Origin: Oreohelix idahoensis
Taxonomy: Eukaryota; Mollusca; Gastropoda; Stylommatophora; Oreohelicidae
DNA: 64,000 nt
Assembly (NCBI GenBank): GCA_024509875.1
Contig: JAMPIV010000299.1
Coordinates: 186,001 to 250,000, forward strand
Direction: 5' to 3'
Program-made: the position numbers and the translations under genes
Notes under the pieces: generated by a model
Database searches by the model: none
Seen by the model: only the letters and a program-made list of their open reading frames with translations
Told to the model about the DNA's origin: nothing
In this document: in pieces, positions 22,474-33,937 of the stretch
Numbering within the stretch: the stretch's first letter is position 1
Layout: each line of letters opens with the position of its first letter

Positions 22474-22627
22474 CTAAAAATGTCACGTTTACCGCCTCCT
22501 TGAATCCTTGTTTGACGAAACATATAATGTTGATAATATTAGTCACTATACCAAACAGATCGATCGCTTGGCATAGAACAGTAAATGTAATCCACTGAAA
22601 AATGCAAACTAAAATGTCACTTATCAT
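22474..22627 (-). CDS. GPCR exon 1: short N-terminus and TM1
   Basis: Minus-strand ATG at 22627-22625 begins MISDILVCIFQW and leads into TM1 (LCQAIDLFGIVTNIINIICF), followed by VKQGFKEAVNVTFL. The CQ...FGI-TNIINI-FVKQGF pattern is the TM1 signature of gastropod chemoreceptor-type receptors. The exon ends at TTTTTAG^GTACAG, leaving one base (phase 1). A TTTTTTACAG^ acceptor upstream of the ATG suggests a further 5' exon. The frame is too short to stand alone; it is supported by its neighbours on the same strand. Confidence 0.55.
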
Positions 22628-22846
22628 TGTTCGAGACGTCGCGTCTGTAAAAAAATAATGTCAAGATAAATAATTAGTAACCAGCAAGTACCCCGCCAAA
22701 TTATGGCGTGAAACATTTATGTAATGTTCCGTCTACTTCATGTCCTGATGACGGCAGACAATTCTACTGTTGTAATTTTATTTGTGTCCATCTTCTAGCA
22801 AAAAATTAGCGCGAAAACATAAATGATGTTTGTGTGGCTAAATAAT

Positions 22847-23215
22847 GAGGTATCTGAGGAAGGTGGTTGAAGTAACAAGAAGAGACATGGTACGCAACCA
22901 GACGATACGTCAAGGCCTAAAATGCCACCCCCTACAGACCCAAGTAGAACAGTCCCAACTAAGATGGTTTGGCCATGTCTGCAGAATGGGAGAAGATCGG
23001 CTACCACGACAAGCATGGGAAACAAAGAGCCAAGGATCCAGACCCCGAGGACGACCCAGAGTCCGCTGGGAGGACAACATTAGACAATCCTTGAAGGACC
23101 GAGGACTAGAATGGAACCAGGCCAGGAGGAAGACAGCCGATAGAATAGTCTGGCGCTCTCTCTTCCAAACCTCTACACCTCACGGTAGAAGGGGAACGAC
23201 TAAGTAAGTAAGTAA
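22847..23215 (+). mobile_element. 5'-truncated LINE (family L1a) with TAAG tail and 12-bp duplication
   Basis: An open frame from 22845 to 23207 encodes the C-terminal part of a non-LTR reverse transcriptase (QLRWFGHVCRM, then a GRPRVRWEDNIRQ motif). The 3' end is a short TAAG repeat. TGGCTAAATAAT at 22835-22846 and TGGCTAAACAAT at 23216-23227 form an 11/12 target duplication, so the whole insertion is about 0.37 kb and 5'-truncated. The same 3' end occurs on the minus strand at 27504. Confidence 0.8.
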
Positions 23216-23273
23216 TGGCTAAACAATATATTCATAAAATGGATATACGTATTCATACTTACCAAAATATATT

Positions 23274-23880
23274 CATTCATAACCCTCCACTCCCAAAGGA
23301 GCATAGTCATTCAATAAACACATGCCAAGTCCTCCTGTCACGTACCATCATCTCAAGTTCTTTCCACGTTCTCGTTATCATTTTTACCTCTGTTTCCAGC
23401 ACTCTTCTCCATGTGCTTCTTCGTCTACCTCTGCCTCTCTTGCCCTGGGGGTTCCAGAACAAGGACTGCCTTGTAATGCTTTCAACAGGTTTCCTCAGTC
23501 TGTGTCCTATCCATTGCCATCATCTTCTTCTCATCTCTTGTTCCACTGGCACTTGTCTAGTTCTTGTCCTCAGTTCCACGTTGGTAACCTTGTCATACCA
23601 TTTTAATCCCTCTATTCTACGCAAGCACCCATTTATAAAAGTCTGTAGCTTTTTGGTTGTTGTCTTTGTTGTTCTCCATGTCTCAGAGCCATACAATAGG
23701 ACTGACTACACATTTGAGTTGAAGAGTCTTATTTTCGTGTTGGATCCGATTTCTCTTGATCTTCATATATTTCCCAATGCAATGAAAGCTCCTCTTGCTT
23801 TTTGTATTCTTATTTTGATATTACTGTCTGTCCCTCCAACTTTCTCAAATGCTTAATCTACATAGGGACAATTTCAGAAA
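23274..23880 (-). pseudogene. LINE reverse transcriptase C-terminal fragment, second family
   Basis: Read on the minus strand, the segment shows KIRIQKARGAF, SVLLYGSETWRTTK, INGCLRRI, RRRWQWIGHRLRKP and a final GRGRRRSTWRR block. This is the standard C-terminus of a common animal non-LTR retrotransposon reverse transcriptase. At least two in-frame stops interrupt it. It is distinct from the TAAG-tailed family next to it. A 213-codon frame on the opposite strand is its antisense shadow. Confidence 0.7.
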
Positions 23881-25550
23881 ATGTATCACACAAAAAAAAA
23901 AGAAGAAAGAAACAAGGAAAAATACACACTTCAGGCATGAATATTTGTAAACAAAAACAAAAAAAAAAAAACAAAAAAAAAATTCAGCGCACTGAACAGA
24001 CAGGAAGAGTTTCACGTTAATTCAATTTTATTTCCAGACCGCAATACGCAGCTTTTCCATAACTTCCAGAAAGGGCCCCTGGAAAAGACTGCAACTTTGT
24101 AGCACTTTGTGACGAACGGACGGGACATGTAGAAAATTAGGAGGTGTTACAACTGCAAAATCAAATAAATGAGGAATCCACAGTTATCTTAAAATCAGTA
24201 TTTTTTTTTTTTAATCTCAAGGAAAATAATATAATTCCGCAAAGGCAACATATTTAGCAAGAAAATAAAAAAATTGCATTTTGCCGTTGCGTTTGTTCGT
24301 AAAGAAAAAAAAAAAGCAGCCGATTTAAGGCATCTTTCAAAAATAACGCATAGGCGTTTTAAGACTTCTGTTATTTTTTTCTTCTGCAGTTAAAACAGGC
24401 AAGATATGAACAACTAAATTAAAAACAAGGTAAACTTTACTGAATTAAACTATAGCAATATTAAAGAAAAGAATACTTTTGGTCACTAAATTACTGAATA
24501 TATGTAATGCAACGACCAGTTCTGGTATTTAAAACCAATATTTATATTCAGGGATGCACACTGCTTTTTTTATTTCTGTATTTCACATTCGTTACGTCAG
24601 TGTATAAGTCCAACGCTAAGGATCTTTCAAGATGATGCTAAGCCTGGTAATCACCCCTCCCCCTCCCATAACGCCGAACTGTGTACTGTTACGACACACA
24701 AGTTCATGCTGAGTTTGACTACGCTGTAGTGATCTTCTATAGCATTCTACAAAAAACAGAATACGTCTATGTATTTTGTCAACCTTCCTATAGGCAGTTT
24801 TTTTTTTATGTCTGTATTCATGTTGAATATGAAGCTGCATGATGATGGACCATCAATCCGCTCGTTTTGAAAGAGAAATAATTAGACATGTAAGAACACG
24901 ATCAGTTTTATATTAGTAAATTTTTTTTTTTTTACTTTGTACGGACCTCTTAAATTTTTTCTTTTTCTTTTAAAATATTAATGTTTTCATTTCATTTCTT
25001 AATACACTTTGGCGTCTCCTCCCGCATGCACTGCTCACATGTTCCATGTACACAGCATTTTACTTTGATTTTACAGATACCTTCGCAAGTCAATATTCAA
25101 GATATTGTAATAATTTAGTTTCATAATACAAGAATCATCCAATACATTTCACGCTTTTATAACCTTTCACATCCTGTTAAAACAAAAGATAGAAGACGAA
25201 ATTTCAAAATTTAAAAAAAAAAATTCCAACAATTCTCACTAGCAGTAATGAAGGTATTCTAGGTTTCATTCCACAAGTCAATTAGGAGGGAAGCAATACC
25301 AGCTTTCTGTTATCATTGGAGCTCGCCCGTTTTCTCTGTTTTTAATTGTCGCCATGACGGTCAACAAAGCTGTCATTGTTCATGTGGAACTTTTTGTAGC
25401 GCTCACGTAGTTCAGGAGCGACAACAATATTAAAGTATTCGTTCAGGAAACTGGTTATCAAGGTCAACATTTTAAAGATAACTGTTCACGTACATAAAAT
25501 TTTGTCGCTAAAAAAGTTGCTAAGTAATTAGTTCTATTACATTCTTTTTA
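23881..25550. other. Unassigned AT-rich sequence with many A and T runs
   Basis: Several homopolymer A or T runs of 8-13 bases, some with single-base interruptions, but no coding domain or repeated unit was recognised. Confidence 0.35.
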
Positions 25551-25552
25551 TA

Positions 25553-25949
25553 TACAGGGTGTTTCAAAAAGAATATCGGTATTTTGAAGGTGTATAGTTT
25601 TGAAAATTGCAAACTTAAAAATGTTTGGTTTGCACCAAACGATATGTAAACTGTCCGAATTTGGAAAGTTACCCGATTAAAAAAATGATAATCATTTCAA
25701 CCGCTAGACGGCGCAAAGAATGAAAATGGCGACGTCACAGCAGAAGTCGTTTTGAGTATTGCAGTTTGCCAAGTCACAATCACTAATCACAGTTTAGATG
25801 TGTGCCATGTAACACGAGGGATTTGTAATGTACGAGATTAAACTTTGACAGTTTTACTTTCTTTTGGTGCAAACTGTATATTTTTTAGTGTTCAATAACC
25901 AAAGTTATATGCATCTAAAATACCGATATTCTTTTTGAAACATCCTGTA
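25553..25949. mobile_element. MITE of about 400 bp with mariner-like terminal inverted repeats
   Basis: The left end TACAGGGTGTTTCAAAAAG and the inverse of the right end (TACAGGATGTTTCAAAAAG) match except one base, and the match continues through AATATCGGTATTTT. Both ends sit in TA-rich sequence, consistent with TA insertion. There is no open frame inside, so it is non-autonomous. Its AGGGTG core resembles the end of the mariner-type transposon at 62588. Confidence 0.8.
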
Positions 25950-26149
25950 TATATATATCTACTTCTATGTTATCTAAATGTGCTGCAGATGTTTAAAGTT
26001 TAAGATGTTCGCTTTAATTTTCCTCACATTATATTTTAGATGGGTATACATGCTCGTTGAATAGTATTTTTGTGGCAGTGAAACCATTATTGTATTATTC
26101 TGACAGAGCCACTGCTGGAAGAAGCAGTAGTCACCTCCAATCATAACTG

Positions 26150-26720
26150 GAAATGATCATTTTGATGTGATAGCCTTCAACAGCTTCTTTCTGCCTGGTG
26201 TACATTTCGATGTGTACCTTTCTTTTCTTCTTGCCTTTTTTCTGTCCACTCTGAGGTGCCGCCGCGGGTAACATTTCCACGTGATGCTCTCCACAGCTTC
26301 ATCTTCCTAGGTTGCTAGAAACCTGTTGATAAGATTGACTTCCTGTCTCTTTTGCACACATCTTAAACCTCGGCTGCTATTATTTTACCATATGCCAGTT
26401 GTCGGTAGAAAGTTGTTTTGGGAATGCGACCATCTTCCAGTAGGAGAACATGGTCCCTTTAATCAGTGCAGCCTAAGCAGTGTATATATGCTTTGAAGGT
26501 CAGCGTGACAGCAAACCTCGAAATTAAGTGTCACTTTGTTCTTACGGGGAAATATCAATGATGTGACGTACACCCCGTAGATAGGAGGCGTTAAGCCTTT
26601 TTTCCTTGCTTAACATTGGCAGTCTACATCTCACTGCAATATAGAAGCTAGCTGGTGTCATAAACCACAGCTTTTGTTTTCTATGTGAGTGGGGTTTCCC
26701 TAGTCACGCGCTGTAAGACG
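26150..26720 (-). pseudogene. Degraded LINE reverse transcriptase 3' remnant, third family
   Basis: In minus-strand frames the motifs KAVVYDTS, LLEDGRIPK, RQLAYGK and DVCKRDRKS can be read in order, matching the tail of RT proteins with LLYG-ETWT / DGRIPKxLLYGELAxGKR / DVCKRDxK. Stops and shifts occur throughout, so this is an old inactive copy. Confidence 0.5.
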
Positions 26721-27141
26721 GTCAAGGATGGTTGAGTGATTGCTACTTACTTAAAAAGTTGATAAAAATGTCAGTGTAATTATTTAAAATACCACTAAAA
26801 TGAATAGACGCAAAAACAAATATTGGAAATCGGAGGATGGTTAAATCCTAAACTATTATTTTTTTTTATAAAACACATTTAACATGTTCAGCTGTTGCGG
26901 CTTTTCAAAGTATGGAGCAAGTCTTGTTTGTGTGTTATGACTTGTGTTATCCTTTAAAAACTTTCTAAATCAGGTTTTTTTAAAACTCTTCATACTGGAA
27001 AGGTAAACTTTCATAGGATTCGGCATGAAGATTTTCAGAGTTTTAAAATCACACATTTTAATTTTTTTTATATCGAAGCAACCAAGTTGTTTACTGAGAA
27101 TATACATCAGAATTAGTCTATGCACACACGCACATAAAATA

Positions 27142-27503
27142 GAGTGCTTTTACCTTTTTACACTTTGAAATGACATGAGGGGTAAAAAAACTAACTAAAA
27201 ACAAACTGTAACATCTCCAAGAAGCTAGGGAGTTCCAATCAGCCGAGAACCATAAATGAATAGATATTGTCAGACCCATCGGCCTGATTATACATTAGGC
27301 TTACGCCTGGGAGGCCGGAGCTCTTGTGAGCCCGTGCATAAGATAAAACAGTTATGCTAAAGGGTTTGAAAAAAAACATTAAAATTATTGCTTATGAGTT
27401 GAAGATGGACCCAAACACCAAAACGCCTAGAGGCCCTTCTTGGCTTTTTCCAGCCCTGGGTGAAGTCCTGGTGAATTAGCACAAGAAATATCACTCAAAC
27501 TTA
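27142..27503. repeat. 360-bp direct repeat, left copy flanking a LINE
   Basis: Begins GAGTGCTTTTACCTTTTTAC and ends TATCACTCAAACTTA. Matches 29446-29809 with about 15 differences counted by eye. The LINE tail begins at the next base. Confidence 0.85.
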
Positions 27504-29445
27504 CCTTACTTACTTAGTCGTTCCCCTTCTACCGTGAGGTGTAGAGGTTTGGAAGAGAGAACGCCAGACCATTCTATCAGATGTCTTATTCCTGGCCTGG
27601 TTCTATTCTAGTCCTCGGTCCATCAAAGATTGTCTAATGTTGTCCTCCCAGCGGACTCTGGGTCGTCCTGGAGGTCTGGATCCCTGGCTCTTTGTTTCCC
27701 ATGCTTGTCATGGTAGCCGATCTTCTCGCATTCTGCAGACATGGCCAAACCATCTTAGTTGGGACTGTTCTATTTGGGTCTGCAGCGAGTGGGATTTTAG
27801 GCTTTGACGGATCGTCTGGGTGCGGACCATGTCTCTTCTTGTTACTTCAACCACTTTCCTCAGATACCTCATTTCTGAGGTTTGGATCTGGCTTTTGTGG
27901 GTTGTCAAGACTGGGACATAGGTGGAGCGGTATACAGCCATCTTCGTTTTCTTACCAACCTCTTTCTTGCTGAGGAATCCTCGATTTATGGCCTGAAAAA
28001 GTCTCCCAGCCGCTGCTTTTCGAGTGGCCAACTCGTCTTTGATGCCTCCCTTTCGGTCTATAATAGCTCCGAGATATTTAAAGTGGACGACCTGCTCCAG
28101 GACCTGTTCTCCCAACTTAATCTGATGTTTTCTTTCTTCTCGTGATATCACCATGGATTTTGTTTTAGAGCTGCTTATGACCATCCCTCTCTTCTCTAGC
28201 TCTTCCTTCCAGACTTGCAGGTTGGATTGGAGATGTGCCTCTGATTTAGCAATCAGGGCAACATCATCAGCAAATGCCAGCTCCGAAATATAGACCTGTC
28301 TCATCTTCCAGTACCCCACTGAATACGTTCTTGTTCTCTCCTTACATGCCTTGATGACATCGTCCATAAGGAGTATGAAGAGGTAAGGTGATAGGATATC
28401 ACCTTGTCTTACACCAGTGGTGGTCCTGAACTCTTCTGACTTATGGTTTGCTGTCCTCACATAATTTCTGCAAGACTTGTAGAAGCTCTGTATAGTATGA
28501 ATCAGAGGTGCTGGAATATTCTTCCTTGCCAAACAGTCCCAAAGTTTGCTCCAGGGGACCTTGTCAAACGCCTTTTCCAGATCTATGAAACAAAGATGGA
28601 TCTCACTCTTATTTTCAAGGGCCTTTTCACTCAGCTGTCTGAGTGTGAAGATTAGGTTTTGAGTACTTCGGTTTGCTCGAAATCCGCACTGGACCTCATC
28701 CAATTGTGGCTCAGCTAGGCGTTAGAGTCTCTGCTCTAGGATTCTAGAGTAGATTTTACCAGGGACACTGAGAAGGGATATGCCTCTATGGTTTCCACAC
28801 TGTCGATTGTCACCCTGTTTGAAAATTGGTGTTATGATGGCAATCTCCCAATCCTTTGGTATGGTCTTGTTGCACCATGCTGCCTGCAGGACCCTTAAGA
28901 GTAATAGGTCGCCTGATGCTCCCATGTACTTAACCATTTCTGGTGTTATACCATCATGCCCTGCTGCTTTGCCCATCTCGATTTTCTCCAGTGCTGCCTT
29001 CAGTTCTTCCATCTTTATGTCATCTTCATCACCATTGGTTTCCTCTTCTGTGCTAGTGGTTATCATTTATGATGCTTGACCTTGCTCACCATCAAGGAGT
29101 TCTGGGAAATATTCTTTCCATCTTTCCATTACTTCCTTCGGGGCAGTAAGCAATTTGCCTTGCTTGTCCTTTATAAATTTGAGAGGGCATTGTTTTTCCT
29201 TCCTCATGTTCTTTAGGGTCTTATAGAACAATTTCTGGTTTTCTTGTGCATCTTTTTCTAGCTTTTCTCCAAATTCTTCCCAGGACTTCTATTTTGCTGC
29301 TAGCACTTTGTTCTTTGCTTCTGTTCTGAGTGTCACATATTCTCTATATTTTTCCATTTGTCCTGTTGTGTTTTTAGCTGCTAAGTATTGTTTCCATGCC
29401 ATTTTCTTCTCTCTTATTATCTCTTTGACTTCCTCTGTCCACCAA
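27504..29445 (-). mobile_element. LINE (family L1a), 5'-truncated, between 360-bp direct repeats
   Basis: Minus-strand element ending in the same GGGGAACGACTAAGTAAG tail as 22847-23215. Its 5' end falls in the linker between endonuclease and reverse transcriptase (WKQYLAAKNTTGQMEKY), so the endonuclease is missing. The large flanking repeats are far longer than the 12-bp duplication around the short copy. Confidence 0.8.
27708..29066 (-). pseudogene. Non-LTR reverse transcriptase of the LINE
   Basis: The frame reads through MGKAAGHDGITPEMVKYM, PIFKQGD and NHRGISLLSVPGKIYSRIL, then a single stop near 28722, then the palm: GFRANRSTQNLIF, FIDLEKAFDKVPW, TTGVRQGDILSPYLF and the catalytic FADD (LAFADDVALIA). 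It ends with KYLGAIIDRKGG and a GHVCRM tail. This enzyme copies element RNA at a nicked target. A second stop at 27708 cuts off the last block (GRPRVRW-type), which is still readable. Upstream, more linker is visible to 29445 with two further stops. Nonsense changes without frame loss suggest moderate age. Confidence 0.85.
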
Positions 29446-29809
29446 GGAGTGCTTTTACCTTTTTACACTTTGAAATGACATGCGGGGTAAAAAACAAACT
29501 AAAAACAAACTGTAACATCTCTAAGAAGCTAGGGGGTTCCAATCAGCCGAGAACCATAAATGAATTGAAATTGTCAGACCCATGGGCCTGATTATACATT
29601 AGGCTTACGCCTGGGAGGCCGGAGCTCTTGTGAGCCCGTGCATAAAATAAAACAGTTATGCTAAAGGGTTTGAAAAAAAACATATTAAAATTATTGCTTA
29701 TGAGTTGAAGATGGACCCAAACACCAAAACGCATAGAGGCCTTTCTTGGCTTTTTCCAGCCCTGGGTGACGTCTTGGTGAATTAGCACAAGAAATATCAC
29801 TCAAACTTA
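29446..29809. repeat. 360-bp direct repeat, right copy flanking the LINE
   Basis: Matches 27142-27503 from GAGTGCTTTTACC to CACTCAAACTTA with about 4% differences. Short motifs inside (GGAGGCCGGAGCTCTTGTG) suggest an older repeat family. Confidence 0.85.
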
Positions 29810-30570
29810 TCAAAAATGTATTTTCCAAAAAGCTGAAGAAATATATTTTTTCTTTTTTTGAAGTTTTGTTAAGAAGTTGTTAAACAAATGGTCGCCATTG
29901 ACAACGCTGAATCTTTTGTGTCAAATTGTGTCACTTCTTACTTTACAAAGATTCAAAAAGGTCGTCAAAAAGAAGACCACTGCAAACAGTTTACAAGCTA
30001 GCAGCAGTATTTAAAAGACTGAAAAAGAGTTCTAACCCACTCATAACACCACCACTAAGTTACCACCGATTTCGTAATTCTTGCTCGTTAAATCTAATCT
30101 AGTTTTTTTTTTTTTTTAACTACATTTTAAGATGTTTTAAAACTATTTATTAACACATATTTATAATTCACTCCCTTATACTGTCAAAACCAATACAGTT
30201 CCGTGGAGTATGCAAGAAATAAATACTATTGTTGTGTCTTGTCAAGAGCCTTGAACGGATTATAGAAAATTAGTGTACTGTTGGTTTCAGCTTAGCCTAT
30301 ATTCAACAGACAACGGGTGTTGTAAATCGATTTACCATGGGATGTTGTGGTCCCACTGCACAGCTCCAGGACATTACTACTCATGGTTGTGGTACAATCA
30401 CATGTTCCAGGACAAGTCTCTAGGAATGAGTGAGACAGCTTAGAAACTCCACCAAGAGCTAATACCAGTTAACAAAGTTATCATAGTGATATCTATAAGT
30501 TGTTAAAAGTCTATAATGTATTAATGATGAGTATTTCATGTTGTTATGTAAGAACTCATACCCGAGGGAG
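29810..30570. other. Unassigned AT-rich sequence
   Basis: No recognisable domain or repeat was seen between the LINE flank and the SINE. Confidence 0.35.
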
Positions 30571-30582
30571 TGCATTAATAAT

Positions 30583-30843
30583 AATAAAAAAAAAAGGTAA
30601 AGGAACCCGTTACACGCCCATTGAGGCATATTGGGAATATGGTGTTAGGCCCATATTATCTTGACCGTCGGCTCACGAGGGGTGATGTGGTCGGCATCAC
30701 GCCGGCCGCCTTAACCTTCCCAGAGTAACTCTGGTACCCTTTTGGGGCTGGGTCGACACAGGAGCCGTTTGTGGCCTAAAAATTTTCCGCCTCATCTGGG
30801 GATCGAACCATAGACCACTGCGCTAGGAAGCCAGTGCACTAAC
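30583..30843 (-). mobile_element. tRNA-derived SINE with 12-bp target duplication
   Basis: On the minus strand an A-box-like CCTAGCGCAGTGGTC (30827-30813) and a B-box GGTTCGATCCCC (30809-30798) form a polymerase III promoter of tRNA origin. About 200 bases of body and a T/A-rich tail follow. TGCATTAATAAT occurs at 30571-30582 and 30844-30855 as an exact duplication. Confidence 0.8.
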
Positions 30844-30883
30844 TGCATTAATAATGCGGCACAGATATTATACCATTTCCTAA

Positions 30884-32560
30884 TGTCACCGTAGGGTTTG
30901 TCCAGGCATTGTTTATGCTTCTGGCAGGGTTAAAAATGAATGCTTAAAGTAGGGTTCCGTAGGGTTTGCCCAGGCATTGTAAATATTTGCCAAGGTTGTG
31001 TGAGCGTTGAAAACGGCTCAAGAGAAAAAGTGAGGGAAGATTAAGAATAACAGACAATGGTTCACTAACTTACCTTGCGCGGTAAAGCGTGAATAGATTT
31101 CTAGTTAACGGTAAATAAAGCCGACCAATGGTTTGGGTTGGTAAACAGGTGAAAGAACGAATCAGAAGTAGGGGGGAGAAAAAAACATATCAGCTGACGA
31201 TGGCCAGAGGTCAGAACAGCTCACGGCTTGCTAGAGGGCAGTCGTGTTTCCGAAGACGAAGGAACAAGAAATGCTGTTGTGCGGTTGCCACCAGTTTTAA
31301 TAAGTTCTGTGGTATTACAGATAGATTTAGAAGTGATACAGAAGATGCACAAGCTGTATAGAAAGACTTAGAAGTTTAAAAGAAGTCAGTGGTTAAAGAG
31401 AAGTGAAATTAGTACTAGGAAGTTCAGAGGACGTGATAGTGACTAGTCTGTAACAATATGATATAACTAAGAAGTGTCACATAGATAGAGTAGAAGATGA
31501 TTAAGAGAACTTTAGTATTGACAGTAGTGAGTGAATTTTCAGGAGAGATTCAGGGAATCGCCTGTAAGTATTGGTTTTTGAATTATTATGTACATTGATG
31601 ACAGTTTTTACAGGAGAAATAAAACTGAACTCCAAGGTCGACAAGCCATATGAGCATTGAGAACTTTAATGACCAAGCAAACCAGAGAAGGAATTGAATT
31701 AAATATTGAAGGTCAAACTTGGTACCATCATCTATTAAATGGATGATATGAATGAATCCCAAGAAGAGAGTTACATATTTTTCATCAGAGAGAAAGAGAG
31801 AGAGAGAGAGAGAGTTCACAGTGAGTGAAACAATGAGTTGTACACGGAATTAGTTACGACAAGTAAGTGACAGCGATGGCCGACTTCTTAAAGAACTACT
31901 TGAATGCTCTCACATCTAAGTAAGGAATATATAAGGTTGGCTTCATGCATGGAACTATAGGATGTTCTTTTCCAGAAGCAGATACAGGCAGGTCTGACCA
32001 AGTTTTATACAGGAAGAATAAAAGTACAAAATAATGAATTGCATAATGCTGATCAGGTGTATTGAGGTATACTGAAACAGAAATTAAAGAGGTTAAATAA
32101 GTACATGGAGTTGATAGAGGAACAAAGGGAGATTAAGTGTGTACACATATATGAGATAAAGAAAGTATACATGAAGCAACTATGCTACAACTGTAGGTAT
32201 GTTCTATGAAGAAGTATCTGCATCATTGAAATATATTATATGTAAATAAATATGTTTTTGCAAGAGGAAAAACAAATGCTTGAGTCGATCCTTGTGAAAG
32301 GTTGGTGTACGAAAGACTATTAGTCTTTATATAAATCCACTATACGATCTGTCACTGTATATAACAACGTAGAAGGGAACGAACGAATCAAGGGTTGACT
32401 GAAGGAAGAAAAGTAGTTTATCCAAGAAACACCAACTCTGGCGGAAAGGGCCAGTACTCATATACTATTATCTTAACTTGGAAGATATACAAAGGAGACT
32501 GGTGTGAGTCACTTGACTAGGCCTGCCACCTGCCACCTAGTGAAATATAAGGCGGTTACG
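30884..32560 (+). repeat. 5' LTR of element C (1677 bp)
   Basis: Starts TGTCACCGTAGGG and ends GGCGGTTACG (CA expected; the 3' copy reads TTACA). A GA microsatellite at about 31788-31813 is longer than in the 3' copy and explains most of the length difference. Confidence 0.85.
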
Positions 32561-32690
32561 TACTTTGAATTGATGCCGTAACCAGTCCTCTGTCACATAC
32601 TTTAAATTGGTGCCTTTGGACCAGTTCTCGGTTCACCACCACCGGTTACATACTTTGAATTGGCGCCGAGACCAGCCCTTCTCAAGTGAC
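32561..32690 (+). other. Three tandem primer-binding-like sites of element C
   Basis: Three imperfect copies of TACTTTGAATTGGCGCCGAG-type sequence follow the LTR: TTGATGCCGTAACCAG at about 32570, TTGGTGCCTTTGGACCAG at about 32607, and TTGGCGCCGAGACCAG at about 32660. The last carries a canonical TGGCGCC start (lysine-tRNA-like first seven bases). It is unclear which is used. Confidence 0.5.
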
Positions 32691-33770
32691 ATGGCTACAT
32701 CACAGGCAGATATAGTGTATCAACAACAACCACAACAGCAACCACAACAACGACAGCCCATATTAGTTCCACCACCTCTGGAGCATGAACCAACAATGGC
32801 CGCTCTTAAGAGTATTACTGAGACGTGGTATAATGTTGATTTGTACGCAAAATACAACCAGATTAGATCAGTTATAACACCGTTTAAAGGAGACTCGAAA
32901 GAATTTAGAAGATGGATGAAAGACGCAGACAGATTTGCTACTATGATAAACGCAAACACAGATACAGAACGTAAGAGGATACTATATTTGTCATCTGACT
33001 CTCTTGTTACTGACTTCCTAAGAAGACGTGATAGTACATATCCAAGTGAGACATATGAGTCATTGAAGAAATAGTTAACAAAACGCTATAGTGACATTAC
33101 TAATACGGAGCATGCGTGGTCACTGCTTCGCCGCATCAAACAGCAACATAACGAACCCATACAATCTTACGGAGAAAAATTATTAAATTTGGCAGAGGAG
33201 TCATTCCTGAATGGGTTGACAGCATCACCAGACCTAGAGAAACATCTGGTAGGAATCTTTATTGATGGACTGTTAGGCAATAGTACTAAACTGCATATGA
33301 TTCGCAAGGATCCGAATACAAAAAATGAAGCGATCCAGATAGCAATCACAGCGGAAAATGTTCAAACAAGATTCAATCAATGTATTGAGCAGGAACCAAC
33401 AGTTGAGTCACAAATAGAACATGAGCCGATGGAAATTGGACATTCCCGCTCGCGTTGGCGTCGCCCAAACCGGACGGATAACCAGAACCATGTAAACACA
33501 AGTTATGCTCGACATTTTCCCAGACAGCAGAGCATACAACAAGTTAATATCCCTACTTGTTTCAATTGTGGTTTTAGAGGACACATAGCCCCTGAGTGCC
33601 GACAACAACATCCTCGCCTGCACCAGCAGAATTACAACAACTCACAACAGAGTGGTTATGGTAACACTCGTCGGTATAGTCAAAATTTCCGAGAAGCGCA
33701 CACACCATCCAATTTTAGTACAAGACGAGCACGAATGTACAACCATGGAAACGGAACAGTCAATCACTAA
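32691..33770 (+). pseudogene. Element C Gag with CCHC knuckle, interrupted by one stop
   Basis: ATG 32691 (MATSQADIVY) is chosen because it directly follows the primer-binding region. After a Gln/Pro-rich head comes the capsid, with ITPFKGDSKEFRRWMKDADRF at about residues 63-83. One in-frame TAG at 33072-33074 interrupts the capsid, and the same frame then continues (QSYGEKLLNLAEE). A zinc knuckle CFNCGFRGHIAPEC (CX2CX4HX4C) sits near residue 290. The frame ends at 33770. Gag would package RNA and form particles. With one nonsense codon and no shift, it could have been functional recently. Confidence 0.8.
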
Positions 33771-33937
33771 GCAGAACCGTTAGTGATGACCATAAAGAAA
33801 ATGAAGATAATAATTTTCTTCATCGGAGGTCCGAACACATAAAGAACAACAACATGGTGTCACACCTAACACCTTTTCCTCAAGAGACACCGCAGCAACA
33901 AATACATTCCATAAACATTACCCCAGATCCTAGTTAA

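Noticed and set aside
23215..23856. 213-codon plus-strand frame rich in hydrophobic residues
   Set aside because: The opposite strand reads as a LINE reverse transcriptase (LLYGSETWRT and others), so this is its antisense shadow.
27260..27360. GGCCGGAGCTCTTGTGAGCCC-like patch considered as a SINE head
   Set aside because: No paired A and B boxes; better described as part of the 360-bp direct repeat.
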